Assembly (NCBI GenBank): GCA_945873125.1
Contig: CAMCBV010000018.1
Location: 1 to 56,861 of the forward strand
DNA: 56,861 nt
Direction of reading: 5' to 3'
Source: Prosthecobacter debontii
GTDB lineage: Bacteria; Verrucomicrobiota; Verrucomicrobiia; Verrucomicrobiales; Akkermansiaceae
Shown: positions 18,195 to 27,030 of the stretch, piece by piece
How the letters are laid out: each line of letters opens with the position of its first letter
Position numbering within the stretch: position 1 is the first letter of the stretch
The notes under the pieces: generated by a model
Database searches by the model: none
Told to the model about the DNA's origin: nothing
Seen by the model: the letters and a program-made list of their open reading frames with translations, nothing else
Translations under genes and position numbers: made by a program

Positions 18195-19292
18195 CTAGAT
18201 AATCCCTTCAGCTGTCTCTTGTTTGAGGCGGAGCTGGCCGCAAGCGGCATCGATGTCGTGGCCTTTTTCGATGCGCAGGGTGGCGGTGACTCCGGCTTGT
18301 TTCAGAACGTCTTGGAACGCTCGGCAGTGGGAAAGGGCGGGGCGTTCCCATTCGAGTCCCTCGACCGTGTTGTATGGGATCAGGTTTACCTTGGCGGAAA
18401 TATGGCGGGCGTGGCGGGCGAGGATGGTGGCTTGTTCGAGATCGTCGTTGACCCCTTTGATCAAAATATATTCCAAGGTGAGTTTTTGTTTCTTGGTCGA
18501 GTTCCAATGCGCCAGTGCCTCTAACAATTCTGCCACTGGGTATTTTTTATTCACCGGCATGATGCGGTTCCGGACTTCATCGGTTGCTCCGTGGAAGGAG
18601 ATGGCGAGTCGGATTTGCTGGGGATGATCGGCAAGTTTGCGGATTTGTGGAGCAAGGCCGGAGGTGGAAATAGTGAGATGACGCGCACCGAGGTGCAGGG
18701 TTTCCGGACCCGTGATCAGTGCGATCGCGGCCATGAGGTTATTGAAATTCGCCATCGGCTCGCCCATGCCCATGAACACGAGGTTGTCCACGCGCTCACC
18801 GGAAATCTGCTCTGCAGCAAGAACTTGTCCAGCGATCTCCGAGGCGTCCAAGTTCCGGGTGTAGCCAGCTAGACCCGATGCGCAAAATTTACACCCGTAA
18901 GCACAGCCGACCTGTGAGGAAACACAGAGAGTCCTGCGATCTGATTTTTCGCCATAGAGCGCGGGGTTGGCGGGGATGAGGACGGATTCGATGTAGCGTC
19001 CGTCGTGGAGTTTGAACAGGAACTTGCGTGTGGTGTCTGCGCTGCCTTGAGTCTTTGCATGCGTGAGCGCGGTGATGCGGAATGCGGCGGCGAGTTTTTC
19101 TCTCAGCGCGGCCGAGAGGTTGGTCATTTGGTCAAATGAAGTGACCTTTTTTTTCCAGACCCAATCGAGGATTTGTTTGGCGCGAAAGGCTGGCTCCTGA
19201 TTGGCAGTAAGCCACTCGGAGAGCTCTTGCGGGGAGAGTCCCGGCAAAGCGGTTCGTGCAGGTGGTTGGGTGATCGGTTCAAGATCTATCAT
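18195..19292 (-). CDS. rlmN: 23S rRNA A2503 / tRNA A37 C2-methyltransferase
   Basis: 365 aa radical-SAM enzyme that methylates C2 of adenosine in 23S rRNA and some tRNAs. The iron-sulfur motif CAYGCKFC gives Cys130, Cys134 and Cys137; GMGEPMANFNN and LAISFHGATDEVRN follow as in RlmN. The catalytic Cys lies near the end (DAACGQL). Length is standard. It starts six bases after the SHD1 metallopeptidase stop, so the two are probably co-transcribed. Confidence 0.96.
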   Translation of the reverse strand: MIDLEPITQPPARTALPGLSPQELSEWLTANQEPAFRAKQILDWVWKKKVTSFDQMTNLSAALREKLAAAFRITALTHAKTQGSADTTRKFLFKLHDGRYIESVLIPANPALYGEKSDRRTLCVSSQVGCAYGCKFCASGLAGYTRNLDASEIAGQVLAAEQISGERVDNLVFMGMGEPMANFNNLMAAIALITGPETLHLGARHLTISTSGLAPQIRKLADHPQQIRLAISFHGATDEVRNRIMPVNKKYPVAELLEALAHWNSTKKQKLTLEYILIKGVNDDLEQATILARHARHISAKVNLIPYNTVEGLEWERPALSHCRAFQDVLKQAGVTATLRIEKGHDIDAACGQLRLKQETAEGII

Positions 19293-19298
19293 CGTGGG

Positions 19299-20483
19299 CT
19301 ATTCGGTGAAAGTGAATTTGACGCCTTTTCCGGAATAGGCCTTGGCGATGTCTTTTTCAAGTTCCAGCCAGGATTGACCGTCTAACAGAACTTCCAAGGC
19401 AGCTTCGCCTTGTTTGTTTTCCCTGAGGGCGGCGAGAAATTTTTTGATCCGCGCCGCATCTTCCTTTTGGTCCATGTGAAAGAAGTAGTTTGCGATCAAC
19501 AAACCACAGCCGTAGTTGACCTGCGCGTTCGAGGTAAAACCGGAGTAGGACTGGAGCATGAAATTTTTCAGCGGTCCAAGTTTGATTTCTTTGCCGAGAC
19601 CGCGTCCACCCGTGCCGTCTTTGCCATAACCGATCGCATACTCGATGATGGGCCTGGAATTCGCTCTCACGTTGAACGATCCACCCGCATAGTAGGGGGT
19701 GACCGCCACGTATTCCGAGAGGCCCTCGGTAAACCAACCCATCGAACCCGCCGCGAAGTAGGGATCGGGAGTCAACTGGTGCACCAGTTCGTGCGGCAGG
19801 GTCTTAGAGGATTTGTCCCGGTCCAGTGAGTAGGCGCTGCCTAATTTTTTCACGCCAAGACTGGTCAGCGGAACCATCACGATATTTTTGCCGCCAATGT
19901 AAACCCCGGCACTACCGGGAGGGCCGCCAGCGGAGATGTAATCTTTTTCGAATTCAAAGAGGATGATTTCATATTTGCCGTTTTTTTTCGCACCGCCATT
20001 CACAGCCAAAGGTAATTCCCTCACAAATTGATGGGTGGCTTCAAATAGCACCGCGAACCCTTTGACGACGGAATTGTTGAGCCGCACATTGCAGTTGTAG
20101 CGATAGTTTGCGGATTCATAAACGAACTCGTTTGTATCTTTGTCTTCTTTGACGGTTATAATCTCCGGATCATCCGAAAATTTGATTCGCTCGGGCCAGG
20201 GGGCATTGAAGTTAAGTTTCTTCTCATCCGCATTCTCGGGAATGTCTTTTTCCTTTTTCTGGCTGAAATTTCGGATCCATAGCTGATCGTCTTGGGATAG
20301 TTTCGCGATGGGGAACGGAGATTCTTTACCACTTGGAAGTTGCAAGATCGCATTGCCGTTTTCCACGCGCAACAACAGCGCTTTGGTGTTACGGCCCTGA
20401 TCGTCCGTCCAGATACGCTCAATCTGCCGGGCCATGCCGGGCATGAAACCGGCAAAGAATAAAAGGATGATGGAAAATTTCAC
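19299..20483 (-). CDS. secreted SHD1-domain gluzincin metallopeptidase
   Basis: 394 aa. A signal peptide (about 1-18) is followed by an SHD1-like domain (about 20-75: IWTDDQGRNTKALLLRVENG, SPFPIAKLSQDDQLWI). The C-terminal half is a DUF1570-like zinc peptidase with LPHELVHQLT (HExxH) and downstream WFTEGLSEYVA, whose Glu is the usual third ligand. It should cleave protein or peptide in the periplasm or outside. SHD1 plus peptidase is a typical PVC-group pairing. Confidence 0.85.
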   Translation of the reverse strand: MKFSIILLFFAGFMPGMARQIERIWTDDQGRNTKALLLRVENGNAILQLPSGKESPFPIAKLSQDDQLWIRNFSQKKEKDIPENADEKKLNFNAPWPERIKFSDDPEIITVKEDKDTNEFVYESANYRYNCNVRLNNSVVKGFAVLFEATHQFVRELPLAVNGGAKKNGKYEIILFEFEKDYISAGGPPGSAGVYIGGKNIVMVPLTSLGVKKLGSAYSLDRDKSSKTLPHELVHQLTPDPYFAAGSMGWFTEGLSEYVAVTPYYAGGSFNVRANSRPIIEYAIGYGKDGTGGRGLGKEIKLGPLKNFMLQSYSGFTSNAQVNYGCGLLIANYFFHMDQKEDAARIKKFLAALRENKQGEAALEVLLDGQSWLELEKDIAKAYSGKGVKFTFTE

Positions 20484-20619
20484 GGCTTGGCGAGGAAGTT
20501 GCCATCAATCTTTTCGTAAGTCGAACCCTGATTCGAGGATGAGTCTATACCTCGAGTCTTTCCTGCTAGCCAATGCGCTTGGATGACAAAAGTTCCCTCA
20601 CTCGTAGAGAGAGCGCGTG

Positions 20620-21558
20620 TTATCTGCCAAGTCGCAGAGAAAAGCCTTTGCCCTTTTGAATATTGAGTTTTTCAATCCGTTGGCGGATGTCATCCGGTGC
20701 GGCGGCTTTGTCCTGTTCGGTGTCCCACGGGCCCGACCAGACAATTTCATTCGCTTTGTCCCGAACCACGACTTCGGCGTTTTCTCCACTGGATTTGATT
20801 TCGACCGATCCCTCATGATCCATCATTCGAATGGTGGATTTCTGCTGGAACTGCAAGTCTGGTGCCTGCTCAGGATTAATTTTCTGCTCGCCTCCCATGG
20901 CCTGGTTCATGCGCTCGCGGAGCATCTGGAGTTGTTCGTTGACTCGTGGATCCGGCACAAGCATTTCTTCCAAGCCGTTTTCGCCAAGCTGACCCAGATT
21001 GCGTTCGATCAAATCCTTCAGGCGCCGCGCTTGTCCATCCGGCACGCCTTCAAGCAAGAGTGGCTCTTGGTCTGGAAGATTTGCGACGGCCTCGGCGGGA
21101 CGCTCTGCGAGGGTGACAGCGACTTCAGTGGGTGCGCCCTTTTGGATGGTTTTCAATGAGAGCTTGTCGCCAATTTTGAAACTGCGAATTTTTGCACTGA
21201 ATGTCTCCGGCTCGTTTACTGCGGTGTCATTGACCTTGAGGATGATGTCGTTCGGTTTGAGTCCCGCCAGATCGGCCGGACTTTCGGGCATGACGGTGCG
21301 CACGATGATGCCAATGCCGTGTTTCAAATTGACATGATCTGCCACCATTTCCGGAAGCGATGCGGTGACGACTCCGATGAACGGAAGCTTCGCCTCAGCT
21401 TGATCGATTTTGCCAGCCTCATCCAGCAGTGCGGCAGGAGGCTTCGAGTTGTCCGGTGCAGGCTCAATCGCCAATCCGTTATTTCCGCCCAACAAGCAAA
21501 AAACTCCAACGGCACCAAACGCGAGGATGGGGGATCGTGTGTGTGTCTTTGATTTCAT
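20620..21558 (-). CDS. membrane-anchored PDZ-domain protein
   Basis: 312 aa. A hydrophobic N-terminal segment (about 10-28) is followed by one PDZ domain (about 75-155: IGVVTASLPEMVADHVNL, SPADLAGLKPNDIILKVND) and a polar, charged C-terminal part. No protease domain is present, so it is probably a periplasmic binding or scaffold protein. ATG 21558 was chosen because it lies 34 bases after the anti-sigma stop; the frame to 21630 would overlap that gene. It is the third gene of the sigma / anti-sigma / PDZ operon. Confidence 0.85.
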   Translation of the reverse strand: MKSKTHTRSPILAFGAVGVFCLLGGNNGLAIEPAPDNSKPPAALLDEAGKIDQAEAKLPFIGVVTASLPEMVADHVNLKHGIGIIVRTVMPESPADLAGLKPNDIILKVNDTAVNEPETFSAKIRSFKIGDKLSLKTIQKGAPTEVAVTLAERPAEAVANLPDQEPLLLEGVPDGQARRLKDLIERNLGQLGENGLEEMLVPDPRVNEQLQMLRERMNQAMGGEQKINPEQAPDLQFQQKSTIRMMDHEGSVEIKSSGENAEVVVRDKANEIVWSGPWDTEQDKAAAPDDIRQRIEKLNIQKGKGFSLRLGR

Positions 21559-21592
21559 GATGAATGATATATTTTTTGGACGGATGTGAGGA

Positions 21593-22234
21593 TCAATCAA
21601 CTTTTTCAGGAATGATGACATACTCTTCACGAGGTTGCTCGACTTGGATGGATTCGCCTTTTTCGTTTTTCAGGGTGACACGATCCATGTAGGTGAAGCG
21701 CATGACTCGGTGCGGTCGGTTGGATTGATTCCAAATGACGCCTTCATCGCGGGTGTCACGTAAATTTCGATTGAAGGTGGCTGGCACGAAAGAATTGGAG
21801 TTTGCGGCGGGGGTTGTCGGGGAATGGAAGGGATGGTTGGAAGCGCTTCCGGCCTTGTCGTTGGATTGAGTTGGAGTCATCCATGCGGCGAGAGAGCCGA
21901 GCAAGGCCACGGCGGCAGCGGCGGCGATATGGAAACGTCGTATTTTCGAGCTTGTTTCGCCGGCGCGGGATACGGACTTGTGGAAAAGCACGATTTTATC
22001 ATCCACGTGGAAGGGGGTGGGGTTGAGAATGTCGAGGAGTGCGCGGTCTTGGGAAGATGAAAGCTTTCGTGGAGAGAATTTACGCAGGCTGTTTTCAAAG
22101 CGCTGTTCCGCATCGCTCAGTTCAAACAAGGATCCATCCGTAGCGGCAAGTAAGCGCGACATGAAATCCTCATCGAGTTTGTTCGGTTGAAGATTCGCAA
22201 GTTGTTGTTCGGCGATGGTAGGAATTTTCGACAT
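21593..22234 (-). CDS. single-pass membrane protein, probable anti-sigma factor
   Basis: 213 aa with a cytoplasmic N-terminal region (1-98), one membrane helix (about 101-119: FHIAAAAAVALLGSLAAWMT) and a periplasmic tail. It directly follows an ECF sigma gene (15 bases) and precedes a PDZ gene, the normal place for an anti-sigma factor. No ZAS zinc motif (HxxxCxxC) is visible, so it would be a zinc-free or divergent type. The role is inferred from topology and position. Confidence 0.7.
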   Translation of the reverse strand: MSKIPTIAEQQLANLQPNKLDEDFMSRLLAATDGSLFELSDAEQRFENSLRKFSPRKLSSSQDRALLDILNPTPFHVDDKIVLFHKSVSRAGETSSKIRRFHIAAAAAVALLGSLAAWMTPTQSNDKAGSASNHPFHSPTTPAANSNSFVPATFNRNLRDTRDEGVIWNQSNRPHRVMRFTYMDRVTLKNEKGESIQVEQPREEYVIIPEKVD

Positions 22235-22249
22235 ATGGGAGAGTTGAGT

Positions 22250-22828
22250 TCAGATCGACAAATCGCCACGCTTGCGAGCGGAGGCGAGTTCACGTTTCAA
22301 GGCTTCAAGAGCATAGCGATACCGGGAGGCGGCTGTGTTTTGGGAAATTTCGAGAGCTTCACCGATTTCTGCAAATGTGCGGTCGCCCCAAATTTTCATG
22401 ATGATCACGGAAGAGAATTTCTCCGGCAGGTTTTTCAGGGCGGCTTCGAGTTGTCCGCGCGTCTCCTCATCACTTTCCTCGGAATCAAACCACGGGTGAA
22501 AAGCCTCATATTGATCGGCTTGAATATCCGCGGACACATGGTCTTCACGACGTTTTCTCCGGTCGTCTTTTCTTGAGAGGTCGATGGCGAGTCTGCGAAT
22601 GGTCGTGTAGAGATAAGGCTGCCAAGCTTCCTGCCCGCCGACGAATTCGCCCGCGCGGATTTTGTCCACCAGTTTGACGATGGCGTCCTGGAGGACGTCT
22701 TGGGCGTCTTCATGAGAGCGCGTCTGGTTTTTCGCGAAGAGGAAAAGTTTGGGCGCGTGTTCGTCCAGCCACGCGCGCCATGCGGCGGTTGCAGGTGATG
22801 ACTGTGGTTGAACTTCAGTGGCAGACAT
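22250..22828 (-). CDS. ECF-type RNA polymerase sigma factor
   Basis: 192 aa sigma-70 family protein. Region 2: LFLFAKNQTRSHEDAQDVLQDAIVKLVDKI and PYLYTTIRRLAIDLSRKD; region 4: LKNLPEKFSSVIIMKIWGDRTFAEIGEAL and the helix ISQNTAASRYRYALEAL. It should direct RNA polymerase to a small regulon controlled by the downstream membrane protein. The inducing signal is unknown. Confidence 0.92.
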   Translation of the reverse strand: MSATEVQPQSSPATAAWRAWLDEHAPKLFLFAKNQTRSHEDAQDVLQDAIVKLVDKIRAGEFVGGQEAWQPYLYTTIRRLAIDLSRKDDRRKRREDHVSADIQADQYEAFHPWFDSEESDEETRGQLEAALKNLPEKFSSVIIMKIWGDRTFAEIGEALEISQNTAASRYRYALEALKRELASARKRGDLSI

Positions 22829-22894
22829 GATCGGAACGCAAATTCGAAGCGGTGCGTCCGCATGAATTTGTTTAAAATTCCTACTCGAGGTAAA

Positions 22895-23395
22895 CTAGCG
22901 AGCCCAGAGGGTGAAGCGTTGCGGATGGAAATGGTCTTTCGGGCTGAAGAGCCAGCCGGGCTGTCGATTTACCACCTCGTAATCGGTGAGGGAGAAAACG
23001 GGCAGAATCTGGTTGCTGTTGGGCTCGTAAGCTTTTTCTCCCGTATATCTGCCGTAGATGCGGTATTCGTAGTTGTTGTCAAAGCCGTAGCGGGCGTCAT
23101 CAGGCCCGTCTTCCGGAAGGCGATCCGGATTTTTTTTCAGGTTTTCTTTGAAAATAACCAGTTTGGATTTTTCAGCGGATTGGCGGGGCTCGCGTAGATA
23201 ACCCCAAAAACGTGTTTTCTCCACATAGTAGCGGCGTCCGTAGTAGAAATTACCGGTTGGCTCGCTCGCGATGGATGCCTGGCGCTCTTCTTGGGTCGGT
23301 CCGCCCATATTGGGAGGTCCGGCAACATTCGGGTTCATGCATTGGCAAAGTGCCAAGCAGCCGGCTGAAATGCATACCAGTTTCAGGTTTAACAT
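22895..23395 (-). CDS. lipoprotein of unknown function
   Basis: 166 aa. Signal peptide with lipobox-like ALCQC|M near residue 19. The mature part is polar and rich in Tyr, Arg and Asn (NFYYGRRYYVEKTRFWGYLR) with no recognised domain. Likely an outer-membrane or periplasmic lipoprotein restricted to this group of bacteria. It lies between dapL and the sigma gene in the same direction with separate gaps. Confidence 0.6.
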   Translation of the reverse strand: MLNLKLVCISAGCLALCQCMNPNVAGPPNMGGPTQEERQASIASEPTGNFYYGRRYYVEKTRFWGYLREPRQSAEKSKLVIFKENLKKNPDRLPEDGPDDARYGFDNNYEYRIYGRYTGEKAYEPNSNQILPVFSLTDYEVVNRQPGWLFSPKDHFHPQRFTLWAR

Positions 23396-23436
23396 GAGCC
23401 CAGAATAGTCGGCACTTTTACCGGATGGAAGTCCGA

Positions 23437-24669
23437 TTATGACATTTGCTCTTTAAGGCGGCGGCAGACTTCCTCGACATTCTCACGGGTGTTGAAGGCA
23501 GAGATGCGGAAATAGCCTTCACCTGCGGAGCCAAAGCCCGAGCCAGGGGTGATGACGACCTGGGCTTCCTGGAGCATTTTATCAAACATCTGCCACGAGC
23601 TCACCCCTTTGGGGCAGCCAACCCAAACGTATGGGGCATTGACGCCGCCAAAGACCTGAAGTCCGAGCGCAAGGCAGGTCTCGCGGAGAAGCTTGGCATT
23701 TCCCATGTAGTGATGGATGAGTGCGGAAACCTGTTTTTTGCCCTCTTCGGAAAAGACCGCCGCCGCTCCTTTTTGGACGGGGTAGGATGCGCCGTTGAAC
23801 TTGGTGGAGTGGCGACGGGACCAGAGTTGGTGAATCGGGACGGGAGTGCCGTCTTCGGTGCGACCGGTAACCGATTTCGGAATCACCACGTAGGCGCAAC
23901 GGACGCCGGTGAAACCTCCGTTTTTTGAAAACGAGCGGAATTCGATCGCGCAATCTCGCGCACCTTCGATTTCGTAGATGGAGTGGGGAATTTCGGGATC
24001 TTGAATGAATGCCTCGTATGCGGCATCGAAGAGGATGATCGCGTTGTGCTTGAGCGCGTAGTTGACCCACTCGGTGAGCTGCGCCCGCGTCGCGACCGCA
24101 CCCGTTGGGTTGTTGGGAAAGCAAAGATAGATGAGATCGGCTTTTTCTGATGGCACGCCCGCAACAAATTCGTTTTCCGCATTGCATGGTAGATAGAGAA
24201 GTCCTTCGTAGGCGCCGGTTTCATCGGCGTCACCGGTGTTTCCAGCCATGACGTTGGTATCGACGTAAACCGGATAAACCGGATCAGTGATGGCGATGAC
24301 GTTGCCTTTTCCAAAAATATCCAAAATGTTTCCTGTGTCGCATTTTGAGCCATCGGAAATGAAAACTTCGTCAGCGGAAATTCCCATGTTGGCGAACTGG
24401 TTGTCGACGATCGCTTGGCGTAGGAACTCGTAACCTTGCTCCGGACCGTAACCTTTGAACGTGGCGCGATCGCCCTGTTCGTCAACGGCGACATGCATCG
24501 CCTCGCGCACGGCGGCGGGGAGCGGCTCGGTCACATCGCCGATGCCGCAACGGATAATGCGTTTCGCGATTTCCGGATTTGCTTCCGTATAGGCTTTGAC
24601 GCGGCGGGCGATTTCAGGAAAGAGGTAACCTGCCTTGAGTTTGAGGAAATTGGAATTGATCGTTGCCAT
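23437..24669 (-). CDS. dapL: LL-diaminopimelate aminotransferase
   Basis: 410 aa class I/II PLP aminotransferase that makes LL-diaminopimelate directly from tetrahydrodipicolinate and glutamate, for lysine and peptidoglycan. The pyridoxal lysine is Lys249 in [47 protein letters not shown] and CFPNNPTG are diagnostic of DapL. This route occurs in Chlamydiae, Verrucomicrobia, some other bacteria and plants. ATG 24669 ([20 protein letters not shown]) is the family start. Confidence 0.96.
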   Translation of the reverse strand: MATINSNFLKLKAGYLFPEIARRVKAYTEANPEIAKRIIRCGIGDVTEPLPAAVREAMHVAVDEQGDRATFKGYGPEQGYEFLRQAIVDNQFANMGISADEVFISDGSKCDTGNILDIFGKGNVIAITDPVYPVYVDTNVMAGNTGDADETGAYEGLLYLPCNAENEFVAGVPSEKADLIYLCFPNNPTGAVATRAQLTEWVNYALKHNAIILFDAAYEAFIQDPEIPHSIYEIEGARDCAIEFRSFSKNGGFTGVRCAYVVIPKSVTGRTEDGTPVPIHQLWSRRHSTKFNGASYPVQKGAAAVFSEEGKKQVSALIHHYMGNAKLLRETCLALGLQVFGGVNAPYVWVGCPKGVSSWQMFDKMLQEAQVVITPGSGFGSAGEGYFRISAFNTRENVEEVCRRLKEQMS

Positions 24670-24872
24670 GCGGGACGATGTAGGCGTAGGACGGGATTTG
24701 GGCAAGTGCGGGATTTCAAAAAAGGATGTTCACGGAACGTTATTTTCAAACCCCCGCCGTTCCTTACTTCTTTTTCGGCAGCCTGATTCGGATTGGGGGT
24801 CGGCCTCTGGGCCTGCGCTAAAATCCTCCAAATCTTGAGCTTTTGGAGCAGTTTCGAAGCTTGTGTCTTGAA

Positions 24873-25835
24873 TCAGTTTCTGTCGATCGGTCCTGCCGGA
24901 GGCAGGTGGGGGGATCGCTTCCATTGCATCAATAGGTTCGCCAGCAAGATCAAGCCCCCGCCTGCGGCGAGTGAAAGGGTGAACGATTCGTTGGGATAAT
25001 CCGCCGCGATGAAAGCGCCCAAGCAAGCTGGCAAGAACAAGACATACACCGCCGTGAATACGGGTTCGGTGGTGTAGATGAGGCCGGCTTCGGTTGAGGA
25101 TAACTTGGGTTGCCAAACATTCATCAACAAATAGGCGCCAACAGAGCATGGCAGCGCGAGCGCCACAACCAGGGTGATGCTGTGATACGACGCGCCTGCT
25201 TCAATGCAGGCTTGGAAGCTGGGAGCAACCATCCAAGTGATGGGAATAAACAAAAGGGCAATGCCTGCAAACATTACCAAGGTGACGGGCAGTCCGCGGT
25301 TTCCGGCAAACTTCGGATTTTCGAGTGTGAGGATTTGAAAAGTAAACAACACGGCCGCCAACAACGTTTCAAACTCGCCACGGCCCATTCGCATGCTTCC
25401 CCATTTCAAGCCTGATAAAATGACGCAGCCGATCACCACGAAAGCGGTTGCAAGCATCACGCGCGCGGCAGGCATCTGGCGTGAGCGCATGCAGGCCCAC
25501 AATGGAAGAATCACACAGTAAGCCTGAGTCAGAAATGCCGATGTTGAGGCTTCGGTATAAGCTAGGGCATCAGCTTGTAGCCACATCGCCAATCCGCCCC
25601 AAAAAGCCAGTTGCAATCCCTGGGAACATTCACTCCATGAAATCGCCTTACGCCGTAGCACAAAAGGCAGTAGAAAAATCGACCCGCAAAGAAAACGCGC
25701 GCACTGCAACCAAGACGAAAGAAAAACGCTCGATGCTTCAGGTATCCGGCTTGCCTGTTCAAGGTTGAGCGCCTTGATCAAAGGGAAGCTCAATCCCCAA
25801 AGCGCGCAGGCTAAAATCAGAAATAACAATGCCAT
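24873..25835 (-). CDS. EamA/DMT-family transporter
   Basis: 320 aa with about ten hydrophobic helices in two EamA halves (first half starts LILACALWGLSFPLIKAL; the second ends with a GLIYTTEPVFTAVYVLFL stretch). Drug/metabolite transporter superfamily; substrate unknown, possibly an amino acid or related metabolite. ATG 25835 was chosen over 25895 because the membrane helix starts right after it. Confidence 0.88.
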   Translation of the reverse strand: MALLFLILACALWGLSFPLIKALNLEQASRIPEASSVFLSSWLQCARFLCGSIFLLPFVLRRKAISWSECSQGLQLAFWGGLAMWLQADALAYTEASTSAFLTQAYCVILPLWACMRSRQMPAARVMLATAFVVIGCVILSGLKWGSMRMGRGEFETLLAAVLFTFQILTLENPKFAGNRGLPVTLVMFAGIALLFIPITWMVAPSFQACIEAGASYHSITLVVALALPCSVGAYLLMNVWQPKLSSTEAGLIYTTEPVFTAVYVLFLPACLGAFIAADYPNESFTLSLAAGGGLILLANLLMQWKRSPHLPPAGPIDRN

Positions 25836-25903
25836 TCGTTGGACGGCATCATGATTGCCTGATGGACCACGGCAAGCACCAAGCTCACGCGCCACTGAAC
25901 ATT

Positions 25904-26959
25904 CTAAGGTTTTCCAAAATCGACAATGAAGTCATCGAACAGGCCGTCTCCACCGGATCTTCCGCTGCGGTCGAGTCCGATGGTTTCGAGTTTTCCGATA
26001 TCGGCGGCTTTGATGACCGCGCTTTTTTGAAATCGATGACCTGCGCTGTTAACGGTTACGTCCAAAGATACATTACCTTCGGCAAGTCGTTTCACTTCGA
26101 TGCTCATCAAAACAAGTTTGTCCACTTGTGGGTTGAATCCCATGTTTGTGTTTTGAACCATCGCCACGTTGTTGTCCACCCGCTCAAAGCGGAATGCCCC
26201 AGACGGGTAGCCGGGGTGAAACAATGCCCTGACGTTTCCGATTGAAATTCCCACATGATAAGCGCCCACTCCACCAGCTGCGCCACCCATTTTTGATTCA
26301 ATCCGAAACACGTCCGGAAACTCTTGTTTGCCGTTAAAATCTCTGGCTCGGAGAATGAGTCTCTGATCGCCATCCTGTGCGTGATCTCCCTTGAAGCGTA
26401 ACATGCCGTCGGTGACCGCGCCAGCCAGCCCATCTGGCGCGCTGAACCTGAGCTGCCGGTAGCCGCCGCTGAGCGATGGCTTCTCCGTATTGAAGCATTC
26501 CACAAACAGCTTCCCTTGCGGATCGGCGATCCCGGGATTTTTTCGTTCGTGTAACAAGCTTTCAATCGCACGCTGCACTAAAGCGTTCCGGTTCCAACGG
26601 CCGTCTGCTTGCAGGGAAATCAGAATCTTGCCGAGCCTCATCCTGACTTCCGGATCATCGGACGTTGGAAGCGCGAGGATCATCGGCAACACATCCTTAC
26701 CCATCACTAAAATATCCTTTTGCGCCTGTTCTCGCTCGGTAAATTTTTCCGATGCCAAGAGCTTGATTTTCTCATCCAAGATCTCGGCGGAGATGAAATG
26801 ATTTTTCTGACTTTTTTCCAATGCGGCGGTGTCTGTCGGAATTCCATGCTCATTCAGAAGCTCGATCCGCCAATCGCTTGCTTGTTCTGCGTAACTGTTA
26901 GAAGCAACGATCAAGGCGACAGCAACCATGTAAGAAACCCATGTTTTACTCAAACCCAT
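25904..26959 (-). CDS. secreted protein with HEAT-like and LamG-like parts
   Basis: 351 aa from ATG 26959 (longest start 27004). Signal peptide ending near ...VASNSYA. Residues about 60-135 resemble one HEAT-like repeat pair (TEREQAQKDILVMGKDVLPM, DDPEVRMRLGKIL), a style common in PVC secreted proteins. The C-terminal half (about 150-350) reads like a concanavalin/LamG-type beta sandwich, with DFIVDFGKP at the end. A ligand-binding role is inferred only. Confidence 0.6.
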   Translation of the reverse strand: MGLSKTWVSYMVAVALIVASNSYAEQASDWRIELLNEHGIPTDTAALEKSQKNHFISAEILDEKIKLLASEKFTEREQAQKDILVMGKDVLPMILALPTSDDPEVRMRLGKILISLQADGRWNRNALVQRAIESLLHERKNPGIADPQGKLFVECFNTEKPSLSGGYRQLRFSAPDGLAGAVTDGMLRFKGDHAQDGDQRLILRARDFNGKQEFPDVFRIESKMGGAAGGVGAYHVGISIGNVRALFHPGYPSGAFRFERVDNNVAMVQNTNMGFNPQVDKLVLMSIEVKRLAEGNVSLDVTVNSAGHRFQKSAVIKAADIGKLETIGLDRSGRSGGDGLFDDFIVDFGKP

Positions 26960-27030
26960 GCTCCAATCTAGGTAACTCCCGCATATTCGTTCAATCCGAT
27001 TCATCCATCCATCTACGTTTGGCGGTAAAG

